This document shows positions 8,654-15,019 of a stretch of DNA of 16,874 nt, one piece after another. Below the pieces are notes generated by a model. It saw nothing but the letters and a program-made list of their open reading frames with translations. It did not search any database and was not told where the DNA came from. The position numbers were made by a program, and so were the translations under genes. Source of the stretch: Hyphomicrobiales bacterium (GTDB lineage: Bacteria > Pseudomonadota > Alphaproteobacteria > Rhizobiales > Aestuariivirgaceae). Numbering within the stretch: the stretch's first letter is position 1; each line of letters begins with the position of its first letter. The DNA is taken from the NCBI GenBank assembly GCA_016710435.1, contig JADJVV010000018.1, positions 1-16,874 of the forward strand. Reading direction: 5' to 3'.

Positions 8654-9960
8654 GCCGGCCAATCACTTTGGTGAAGGTCACCGTGCGCATGACTGGCCGT
8701 TGGGCTGTGGGCAAGGTGCCCCTCGATGGCTCCGACGTGGACCTTCCGGTCATGACGGATCCCCGAGCACCGACAGCAGTCGGCAACAGGCCCTTTGTCC
8801 CGGGTGGCAGCCTCGCCGGATCGTTGCGGGCGCACTTGGGGGATGACGCGGTCAGCGTGCTCGGCCCCGAGCCACCGGACTGGGAGACGTCTTCCAAGGC
8901 CAAGCGAGTGGCGAGTCCGTTGGCGGTGCGTGGAACAGTGGTCCTCGATGGTCTTGAGATCTCAGATCGTCAGTCGACCAGCATTGACCGCGATTCTGGG
9001 TCTGCGCGCGGCCAGACGCTCAGGTCAGAGCAGTGGGTGGCTCCAGGTCGCTTCGTCATTGCCATGGACCTGGACACTGCCCCGCCGACAACCCTGGGTG
9101 ACCAGCTGGCGGCATGGCGCCCTGTCCTCGGCCGGAGTCGCTCGACGGGCTTGGGCGACGGAGTCGTCGAAACGGTCGAAACCCTTGAGCTCGACCTCGA
9201 CGACCCCGACCACCTCACGTGGTGGCTCACTCGCCGACACGAGTGGTATGCCGCCGCGACTGACACTCCCACCCCCGTGGATCTCGTTCCAGGCGAGGCC
9301 GACCGGAACAACGACCGCAATCCCGATTGCCTTGTGGTGGGGTTACGCGTGTCAGAGCCAGTGCGGATCGGGACAGGCGACAACGAAACGCAGCAAGACG
9401 GGCACCGGGCTCTGGAGGTGCTGCGGCAGGGACGTCGGGTGCTGGTGCCGGGATCGACCTGGAAGGGCCTCTTCCGCCATCGGGTGGCGACGATCCTCAC
9501 TCTTGTTGCCGCGGCCGATGAGAAGGCGCACGTGGACACGATGGTCGCGGCGCTCTTCGGATCGCCAAAGACGGGGCGGGGTCGGCTCACCTTCAGTGAC
9601 TCGCTGGCCCGTGCGGGCGCCCAGGAGATCACCCGGACCCATGTGGCGATCGACAGGTTCACCGGCGGTGTCCGCGACGGTGGCTTGTATCGAGTCAAGG
9701 CTCTGGACATTGGCGAAGATCTCAATCTCACCATCCGTGGTGCCGTTGCCGCGCGCGAGGTGACCAACCTCCTCAAGCACGTCCTTCGGGACTTCGATGA
9801 GGGCCTCGTCTCACTGGGGGGAATGGGAACTCGAGGCTACGGCCGACTTTCGGTCACCACCTCAGGCCTGTTCGCGGACCTGCAGCCCGTTTCCTTCGCC
9901 GCGCTACGGCGGGCGATCACCCCGGATGCGACGAAGGGAGCGCAGAATGCCAGCGCTTAA
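8650..9960 (+). CDS. Tandem Cas7-Cas7 fusion RAMP (Cas7-2x-like)
   Basis: This 436-aa protein has two RAMP units. The first (about 1-205) has RPFVPGGSLAGSLRAHL (47-63), an IDRDSGSARGQTL segment (112-124) and GRSRSTGLGDGVV (161-173). The second (about 225-405) has the matching RVLVPGSTWKGLFRHRV (263-279), FGSPKTGRGRLTFSDSL (303-319), IDRFTGGVRDGGLY (334-347) and GGMGTRGYGRLSV (390-402). The same four landmarks in the same order in both halves show an internal duplication. It corresponds to the Cas7-2x subunit of III-D variants, giving two backbone segments that bind crRNA and may each cut target RNA; D250 in NETQQDG is a candidate catalytic Asp. GGGGAG precedes ATG 8650, and the start overlaps the upstream stop as ATGA. 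Confidence 0.88.
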   Translation: MSRPITLVKVTVRMTGRWAVGKVPLDGSDVDLPVMTDPRAPTAVGNRPFVPGGSLAGSLRAHLGDDAVSVLGPEPPDWETSSKAKRVASPLAVRGTVVLDGLEISDRQSTSIDRDSGSARGQTLRSEQWVAPGRFVIAMDLDTAPPTTLGDQLAAWRPVLGRSRSTGLGDGVVETVETLELDLDDPDHLTWWLTRRHEWYAAATDTPTPVDLVPGEADRNNDRNPDCLVVGLRVSEPVRIGTGDNETQQDGHRALEVLRQGRRVLVPGSTWKGLFRHRVATILTLVAAADEKAHVDTMVAALFGSPKTGRGRLTFSDSLARAGAQEITRTHVAIDRFTGGVRDGGLYRVKALDIGEDLNLTIRGAVAAREVTNLLKHVLRDFDEGLVSLGGMGTRGYGRLSVTTSGLFADLQPVSFAALRRAITPDATKGAQNASA

Positions 9961-10420
9961 TCCTCTACCCGTTGGCGGGTGGGCATCACTCCAGTCGCTC
10001 CCCATGGACGAGTGGCTTTGGCTCGACATGGTGGCACCCGGCATACACCTTGAATCGACTCTGCCCGCAACGCAGCCGGCACAGATCTCCCATGTCTGGG
10101 GTTGGTCCAGCGACACGCTGGTGCGAGCCCGCGTTGACCTTGACCTCCCAAGCGGAGTGGCTGGCGCCATCCTTCGACTCGGCCCCAACGCTCCCGGGGA
10201 GATGGTCCACGTGCGCACCTCGGCGGGCCGCCGGTGGGCGCCTGGCGACGGACGAGTCCGAGTGGCCTATCCGCCGAACTTGCAGGAGCGGGCGCGCGGT
10301 CTGACTCTGTACGAAGTCACCCGAACGACGGTCTCAGCGCGAGGACGATCCTCGATGAGGCCGCTGGACTTCGTTCGCTTGGACCAGGAGTTGGCGACCT
10401 ACCCCGCCGTCGGCCCATGA
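9947..10420 (+). CDS. csx19: Small CRISPR-associated protein, Csx19-like
   Basis: This 157-aa protein has Trp-rich segments MDEWLWLDMV (about 20-29) and HVWGWSSDTLVRARVDLD (about 49-66), then a beta-rich C-terminal half. Csx19 (about this size, with Trp/Arg-rich segments) accompanies TIGR03986 RAMPs and Csx10 in type III-D variants and is part of the III-Dv complex, so both context and size fit. My assignment rests mainly on gene order and these segments, not on a unique signature. ATG 9947 has AAGGGAG 6 bp upstream and overlaps the Cas7-Cas7 gene by 14 bp; its end overlaps the next gene as ATGA, so it is translationally coupled on both sides. No catalytic motif is visible, which favours a structural or assembly role. 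Confidence 0.5.
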   Translation: MPALNPLPVGGWASLQSLPMDEWLWLDMVAPGIHLESTLPATQPAQISHVWGWSSDTLVRARVDLDLPSGVAGAILRLGPNAPGEMVHVRTSAGRRWAPGDGRVRVAYPPNLQERARGLTLYEVTRTTVSARGRSSMRPLDFVRLDQELATYPAVGP

Positions 10421-11706
10421 CCATCCTCACGGATCCTCGATGGACGCCGGGGCGACTGCCTGGGCATCGCGGCGTCGCAGCCAGGATGGCCACGCTGTGG
10501 CAACGCCTTTCGGTCTTCGTGCGCACCAGTCAGGGCCGGTGGTTCGACCCTTTGATCGTGGTTGCGGCCACCCTGAGCACTGCGTCAGCTTCCCTGGTGC
10601 TGGAGGACGCCCTGCCCCTCAAGGACGAGGACCGCGTCTTCTCGCCTCTGCGGGTGTGGTGGTTGGCAGTGAGCGGTCTCATGCTCGTCGCGCTTGTGTT
10701 CCTCCGACAACGTCGCACCCGGACCGCCGGCACCCTCTACTACCTCAGGTATCTGCAGGAGTGGATGTCCGACTGGCGTATCGATGATTTGCAGATCGTC
10801 AAACGCAAGTACCTCGATCGTCGAGTCATCGCCGAGTGGTCGCGTGTCGTGCCGAAGGACGGAGTCCTTGAACTCAGCCACGATGTCGCCCACATGTGCG
10901 ATGAGCTGCAGCGTTCGATGAACGACGATCGGGCCGACACCGCCTTCAACATCGCCCCCAATCTGCTCCTCCCCGTGTCTCTGGCCGTCGGCCAACATCT
11001 GTACCAGTGGGACGACCTGACTCTTGAAGAGCTCTTCTCCCCGAAACAGACGCTGTCTTGGCGGCTCGACGACAGCTATGACTACTGGCGCTTCAACACG
11101 CCGATCATCCGATGCGAGAGCCTCGCCAATCCCGATGCCAAGACCGTCCTGGTCAAGGCAGACCTCACCGCGGCAGCCGCGACGATCCCCGACGGAGTAT
11201 TCCGACGTCACTACGAAGTTGCCGTCTTCGCGGAGCGAGTCGGCACCGCGTCGAAAGGCGTTCCACGACCGGTGACGGTGACGACGAGACCGCCCTCGCA
11301 TGAACCCATCGTTGGCGACGTTCCCGCGCAGACCCCAGCGTTGGTCCACCCGCTGGCCGCAGTGGAGATGGTCCGCAGGGCGATTCGACTGGCACTACAT
11401 GACAACCCCGGGTGCTTGGTTGTGGTCGCACTGCGAGTGCCCAAGACCGTCGCTCTCGGCATCGGTTGGGCCTTGGCCAACGATTCCTTACCGCCTTACG
11501 ATCCGCGACCCAGCCGTTGCGGCGTGAAGCGATGCCTTCAACCGTCTTGCCTGCACCCATGGACTCGGCTCGTGCTGGCGAACCACAACCAAGAAGGCAC
11601 CCCGGGCGATTATCACTGGGCGCGGGTGATCGATGAGCAGCCGAGCGCCGAAGCGATTCGAGAGCATCTGAGTCCGCTGACCGCAATGAAGGGAGCCGAC
11701 GCGTGA
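10417..11706 (+). CDS. Two-TM protein with probable SAVED-type sensor domain (candidate cOA-activated membrane effector)
   Basis: This 429-aa protein has two hydrophobic segments, about 44-62 and 80-96, with an Arg-rich FLRQRRTRTA stretch after the second, so the C-terminus is probably cytoplasmic. The soluble region (about 150-405) shows two Rossmann-like halves: an NIAPNLLLPVSLAVGQHLY segment (178-196), and PLAAVEMVRRAIRLAL followed by CLVVVALRVPKTVALGIGWAL (312-353) with a closing WTRLVLANHNQEG (382-394). The pattern of a hydrophobic strand, VP/IP, then 'alA..LG.al' is that of SAVED domains, which bind cyclic oligonucleotides and occur fused to TM segments in CBASS and CRISPR effectors. 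Together with the GGDD of Cas10 this suggests a membrane-acting ancillary effector; the function is inferred. A small Cys cluster, C368/C373/C378, may bind metal. ATG 10417 overlaps the previous stop as ATGA. Confidence 0.7.
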   Translation: MTILTDPRWTPGRLPGHRGVAARMATLWQRLSVFVRTSQGRWFDPLIVVAATLSTASASLVLEDALPLKDEDRVFSPLRVWWLAVSGLMLVALVFLRQRRTRTAGTLYYLRYLQEWMSDWRIDDLQIVKRKYLDRRVIAEWSRVVPKDGVLELSHDVAHMCDELQRSMNDDRADTAFNIAPNLLLPVSLAVGQHLYQWDDLTLEELFSPKQTLSWRLDDSYDYWRFNTPIIRCESLANPDAKTVLVKADLTAAAATIPDGVFRRHYEVAVFAERVGTASKGVPRPVTVTTRPPSHEPIVGDVPAQTPALVHPLAAVEMVRRAIRLALHDNPGCLVVVALRVPKTVALGIGWALANDSLPPYDPRPSRCGVKRCLQPSCLHPWTRLVLANHNQEGTPGDYHWARVIDEQPSAEAIREHLSPLTAMKGADA

Positions 11707-12074
11707 TGGCCTCCCTCATCAATCTCACCCCGCACGACGTCACGGTCTTCGACGGCGACACCCCGATCGCGTCCTGGCCAGCGTCCGGCACGTTCGCTCG
11801 CATCATGGAAGACGTCGCTGCGCCCGCGCCCATGGACACCGACCAGGGCTTCGTCCCGGTCAGCCAGGTCCGCTACGCCGACACCGTCGACGGGTTGCCG
11901 GGGAAGGTGAGCGGCACGGCATACCTCGTCTCGCGCGTCCTGGCAGCGGCGGTGCCACGCGACGACCTCTACTTCCCTCTCGATGAGGTGCGCGACGCGA
12001 CCGGCCGGATCATCGGCTGCCGCGCACTCGGACAGTTCGACCACAGTCACACGGAGGAGCGTGGCGATGCCTAG
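11706..12074 (+). CDS. NLTPHDV-family small protein, unknown function
   Basis: This 122-aa protein opens MASLINLTPHDVTVFDGD and keeps the run of conserved points I associate with a widespread family of uncharacterised phage and actinobacterial proteins: NLTPHDV, a P.SG..AR segment, VPVSQVRY, GLP, a YLVSRVL strand, PRDDLYFP and RDATGRIIGCRAL near the end. The function of that family is not known to me. Here it is in the middle of a cas operon, coupled to the SAVED gene (TGATG; an in-frame GTG at 11703 is an alternative start, with AAGGGAG at 11689-11695 serving either) and to cas6 (8-bp overlap). This position suggests a role linked to the signalling protein or to crRNA processing, but no catalytic motif is evident and a hitch-hiking gene cannot be excluded. 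Confidence 0.8.
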   Translation: MASLINLTPHDVTVFDGDTPIASWPASGTFARIMEDVAAPAPMDTDQGFVPVSQVRYADTVDGLPGKVSGTAYLVSRVLAAAVPRDDLYFPLDEVRDATGRIIGCRALGQFDHSHTEERGDA

Positions 12075-12810
12075 TCGTTGGTTCGTGCCCATCCACGGGG
12101 TCGACCCGCAGCGGGTTCGGCTTGAGTTCGTCCACGGAGCCTTCTCGGGGTGGTTCGACCGCACCACCGCGGAGCACACGGCTGGTGACAAACCGTATGC
12201 CGTGTCGCCGCTCACCAACCACCGCGGTCAGGTGGGTGTCCAGGTGGGACTGCTGAGTGACGTTGCGCACCAACGGTTTATCGACGTGACCAGTGCGCCC
12301 ACCACCGTGCGCCTCGGAAACCAGATCCGCGAGATCGGGCAGCCTAAGCCGCTGCGACAAGCGACCTGGACAGCGCTGGCCCGTGAGATCACCGACCGCC
12401 AATGGACTCTCGACCTCGTGACGCCGACGACGTTCCGGTCCGGGGATCGCTCGTCGCCCCTTCCTGCTGTCGAGACGATCGTCTCGGGGCTGGCGCGCTC
12501 GTGGAAGTTGTGGTGCGACCAACCAGACCTCGTTCCACTGCCGACCCCCACCCAGGTGCGATCGCTGTGGATCTCCGATCTCGACCTGACGACCGAGTAC
12601 GTCGACATGACCATCAACGGCCGCTCGGTCCGCTTCCGCGGCGCCCTCGGCTCGATCACCCTGCGGGCTGACGACGACGACACGGCGCGGTGGGCCGGCC
12701 CGCTGCTGAACTACGCGGCATACGCCGGGGTGGGGTCGATGCGCGCGAAGGGTCTGGGCGTCGCAGAGCTGCGGCGCCCGCGCGCAGAGCGCACCCGGCG
12801 GTCCGCCTAG
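12067..12810 (+). CDS. cas6: Cas6 CRISPR RNA endoribonuclease
   Basis: This 247-aa RAMP endonuclease cuts within repeats of precursor crRNA. The C-terminal Gly-rich loop GVGSMRAKGLGVAEL (221-235) is the Cas6 signature. H10 in the N-terminal segment VPIHGVD could serve in catalysis, although Cas6 active sites vary. The size (usual 220-280 aa) and position just before RT-Cas1 also fit; Cas6 is often fused to RT-Cas1 in other systems. ATG 12067 is preceded by a strong GGAGGAG site at 12053-12059 and overlaps the previous gene by 8 bp. The in-frame GTG at 12061 is too close to that site. Its likely substrate is the hairpin of the 37-bp repeats on both sides of the operon. Confidence 0.9.
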   Translation: MPSRWFVPIHGVDPQRVRLEFVHGAFSGWFDRTTAEHTAGDKPYAVSPLTNHRGQVGVQVGLLSDVAHQRFIDVTSAPTTVRLGNQIREIGQPKPLRQATWTALAREITDRQWTLDLVTPTTFRSGDRSSPLPAVETIVSGLARSWKLWCDQPDLVPLPTPTQVRSLWISDLDLTTEYVDMTINGRSVRFRGALGSITLRADDDDTARWAGPLLNYAAYAGVGSMRAKGLGVAELRRPRAERTRRSA

Positions 12811-14486
12811 CAACGCGCCCCCCGAGAGCGGATCACGACGTAGAGGGCGTCGTCGCCCGCGCCATTCTCGATGCCGTGAACCCGTTTATCGACCCGCACC
12901 TGGGCTGCGCGGCATACGCCTATCGGCCGGGCTTGGGCGTTGCGGATGCCGTCGAGGCAGTCGTCGACCTACGCGAAAGCGGTGCCGAGTGGGTCCTTCG
13001 GACCGATGTCGACGACTGCTTCCCGACGATCCCGGTCGACTTGGCCCGGCGACGGTTCGGCGCGCTCGTCGCCGACAGTGCGCTTCTCGACGTGCTCGAC
13101 CTCCTGCTCGCCCGTCCCGCCAACACGGACGGCCGCGGGCGGCGTCATACCGGGCGCGCGATCAGCGGATTGGCGCAAGGGTGCGCGCTGTCGCCGTTGT
13201 TGAGCAACCTCGTCCTCGTCGACCTTGACGCTGCCCTGCTGGACCGCGGGCATTCGGTGGTGCGCTATGCGGACGACCTTTGCGTGGGCGCGTCGACTCG
13301 CGACGAGGCGTGGGAGGCGGCCCGCTGCGCCAGCACCGCAGTAGAGGAGTTGGGAATGACACTGGGAGCTGACAAGACTCAGGTGATGTCCTTCGCCGAA
13401 GGATTCACGTTCCTGGGCGAGGACTTCGGGCCGCGCTACCCGCCGGCGCTCACCGAGGCGCGCGTCGACGAGCCGGATCGCAAGGTCGTGTATGCCGCCG
13501 CACAAGGCTCCGGTGTGCGCGTGGCCAAGGGGCGCCTCGTGGTGGAGTCTGCCGATGACATCGAGCTGCTCAGCGTTCCGGTCAGCCAGGTCGGGCGCAT
13601 CGTCACCTTCGGGGCGGTTGGCGTCAGTGCCGGGACGCGGTCGTGGGCGGTCAAGGCCGATGTCGACATCGTCTTCGCCTCTCGGCGCGGAGCCTATGAA
13701 GCGTCCCTGGTGGGCGCGTCCTCCGGGCCGCGCGTGTCGCGGCTGCGACGGCAGGTGGCCGCCTCGGAGCCCGGCTCACCGCAGGCCCTGTCCGTCGCGA
13801 CTGCCATCGTGGACGCCAAGATCAGCAAGCAGATCATCCTCTTGCGTCGGCTTTGCGACCCGTCCACCGCAGACTCCGCTGCCACCGCGGTGTCGGCGAT
13901 GGAGGCGCTCATGCGGATGCTGCCGGACTGCCGGACCACCAACGAAGTGATGGGGCTTGAGGGTGCTGCGGCTGCGGCATACTTCCCAGCCTTGGGTGAG
14001 CTGATGCCGCCGGACTTGCGCTTCACGACGCGGAGCCGCCAGCCGCCGCTGGACTTGGTCAACTCGGCACTGTCGTTCCTCTACACCATCTTGCTCGGAG
14101 AATGCGTCACTGCCCTGTACACCGCGGGCCTCGACCCCGCGTTCGGCCTCCTGCACTCGGACAAGGACCGCCGGCCGAGTCTGGCGCTGGATCTGCAGGA
14201 GGAGTTCCGGCCGCTCATCGTCGATCAGGTCGTCGCCGAAGCAGCGCGGCAGGGGCGATTGCGCCCGGAGCACGCCCGCGCCGACGGGGGCGGGATCCTG
14301 TTGACCAAGGCGGGTCAGGGCGTGCTGCTGGACGGCTACGAGCGGCGGATGCTGCGTCGCACGCGCGGGGCGCTGACAGACTTCACGGGGACCTGGCGGT
14401 GGCACCTGTATCGACAGGCGCAACGGCTCGCGGCCACCATCATGGATCCCGCCCAGCCGTGGACGGGGTTGGCATGGCGCCCGTGA
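12690..14486 (+). CDS. cas1: Reverse transcriptase-Cas1 fusion; N-terminus incomplete or start unclear
   Basis: Adaptation integrase fused to an RT; it can enable spacer capture from RNA in related systems. From GTG 12690 it is 598 aa. RT motifs are AYAYRPGLGVADAV, motif A DVDDCF (D106), motif B SGLAQGCALSPLLSN, motif C YADD (193-196), and ELGMTLGADKT followed by FTFLGEDF. The Cas1 part starts near 261 and has the metal ligands E424 (GLEGAAAAAYF), H489 (GLLHSDKD) and D501/E504/E505 (LALDLQEEFRP). All catalytic positions look intact. The N-terminus is odd: residues 1-50 are Arg/Ala-rich, lack the expected RT motif 1 and overlap cas6 by 121 bp in another frame, and GTG 12690 has no ribosome site. 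The next in-frame start, GTG 12876, would cut into the RT. The frame is closed upstream by TGA 12669. It could be a Cas6-RT-Cas1 frameshift product or a truncated RT. Confidence 0.88.
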   Translation: MGRPAAELRGIRRGGVDAREGSGRRRAAAPARRAHPAVRLATRPPRADHDVEGVVARAILDAVNPFIDPHLGCAAYAYRPGLGVADAVEAVVDLRESGAEWVLRTDVDDCFPTIPVDLARRRFGALVADSALLDVLDLLLARPANTDGRGRRHTGRAISGLAQGCALSPLLSNLVLVDLDAALLDRGHSVVRYADDLCVGASTRDEAWEAARCASTAVEELGMTLGADKTQVMSFAEGFTFLGEDFGPRYPPALTEARVDEPDRKVVYAAAQGSGVRVAKGRLVVESADDIELLSVPVSQVGRIVTFGAVGVSAGTRSWAVKADVDIVFASRRGAYEASLVGASSGPRVSRLRRQVAASEPGSPQALSVATAIVDAKISKQIILLRRLCDPSTADSAATAVSAMEALMRMLPDCRTTNEVMGLEGAAAAAYFPALGELMPPDLRFTTRSRQPPLDLVNSALSFLYTILLGECVTALYTAGLDPAFGLLHSDKDRRPSLALDLQEEFRPLIVDQVVAEAARQGRLRPEHARADGGGILLTKAGQGVLLDGYERRMLRRTRGALTDFTGTWRWHLYRQAQRLAATIMDPAQPWTGLAWRP

Positions 14487-14761
14487 CCGTCATTGCGGCG
14501 TATGACGTCACCGCGGACCATCGCCGGGCGCGGCTGGCGGCCTTGTTGCAGGCTTACGGCGACCGGGTGCAGCGCTCGGTCTTCCTGGTGCGCGGCGAGG
14601 CTGCCGAGCTCGCTGAGCTGCACCGGCGTGCCGAAGCCATGCTCGATCTCGACGAGGACTCGCTCTACTTCTTCGCCCAATGCGCGCCCTGTTGGGACGG
14701 TCGGGTCTGCGTCGGCCAGGCGCATTCGCCCGAGCGGGTGCTCTACTGGACCGCATTATGA
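14474..14761 (+). CDS. cas2: Cas2 adaptation protein
   Basis: This 95-aa protein has the typical ferredoxin-like Cas2 start VTVIAAYDVTADHRRARLAALLQAYGDRVQRSVFLV. D11 in AYDVTAD is the conserved Cas2 Asp, and QRSVFLVRG is the second conserved strand. It forms the Cas1-Cas2 integration complex with the RT-Cas1. The start at ATG 14474 overlaps the end of RT-Cas1 by 13 bp. GTG 14483, which overlaps the RT-Cas1 stop as GTGA, is an alternative start but has no clear ribosome site. It is the last gene of the operon, about 260 bp before CRISPR array 2, and both face the same way. Confidence 0.93.
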   Translation: MAPVTVIAAYDVTADHRRARLAALLQAYGDRVQRSVFLVRGEAAELAELHRRAEAMLDLDEDSLYFFAQCAPCWDGRVCVGQAHSPERVLYWTAL

Positions 14762-15019
14762 GTATGCCGCCGCGAGACTCCCGGAACCGCCCGCTTAGGC
14801 CGCTGGTCTCCGTCACCCCCTCCACCCCCGATGGCCAGTGAGCTGGGTCACAAGGGGTTGGCGGCTGAGCCGGCCGGAGAGGCCTCGGGTGTGCAAGCCT
14901 CTGACCAGCACAAATGCGCTCTGGAGGGGTCCGGCGGAGGGGTCTCCGAAGGCCTCCGAGCGTCGGGTGTGAAAACGGACATCGTTTGTGCTGGTCACAG
15001 CCTCGCCGGAGGGGGTAGG
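14762..15019 (+). promoter_or_regulatory. Leader region of CRISPR array 2
   Basis: This 258-bp non-coding interval sits directly upstream of the first repeat, on the side from which a + strand GAAAC-ending array should be transcribed and extended. I see no gene in it. It contains a perfect 13-bp inverted repeat (listed separately), two copies of GGAGGGGTC (14923-14931 and 14936-14944) and two copies of TCGGGTGTG (14885-14893 and 14963-14971). I cannot pick confident -35/-10 boxes. Lack of AT-richness is expected at this G+C content. Confidence 0.7.
14902..14997. repeat. 13-bp inverted repeat in the leader
   Basis: TGACCAGCACAAA at 14902-14914 is the exact reverse complement of TTTGTGCTGGTCA at 14985-14997, separated by 70 bp. 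The inner arm ends 22 bp before the first repeat of array 2. It could be a pair of protein-binding sites for spacer integration or array transcription, or a long-loop hairpin. Confidence 0.85.

Noticed and set aside
8970..9776. 268-codon - strand open frame opposite the tandem Cas7 gene
   Set aside because: Antisense shadow with Ser/Arg-rich low-complexity translation.
3020..9960. Naming the effector genes as Cmr (III-B) or Csm (III-A)
   Set aside because: The TIGR03986-like protein, Csx10-like protein and tandem Cas7 fit III-D variants better; no Cmr1/Cmr3/Cmr6 or Csm4/Csm5 set is seen.
12010..12813. 267-codon - strand open frame opposite cas6
   Set aside because: Shadow of cas6; composition is Arg/Gly/Pro-rich and it has no start context or domain.
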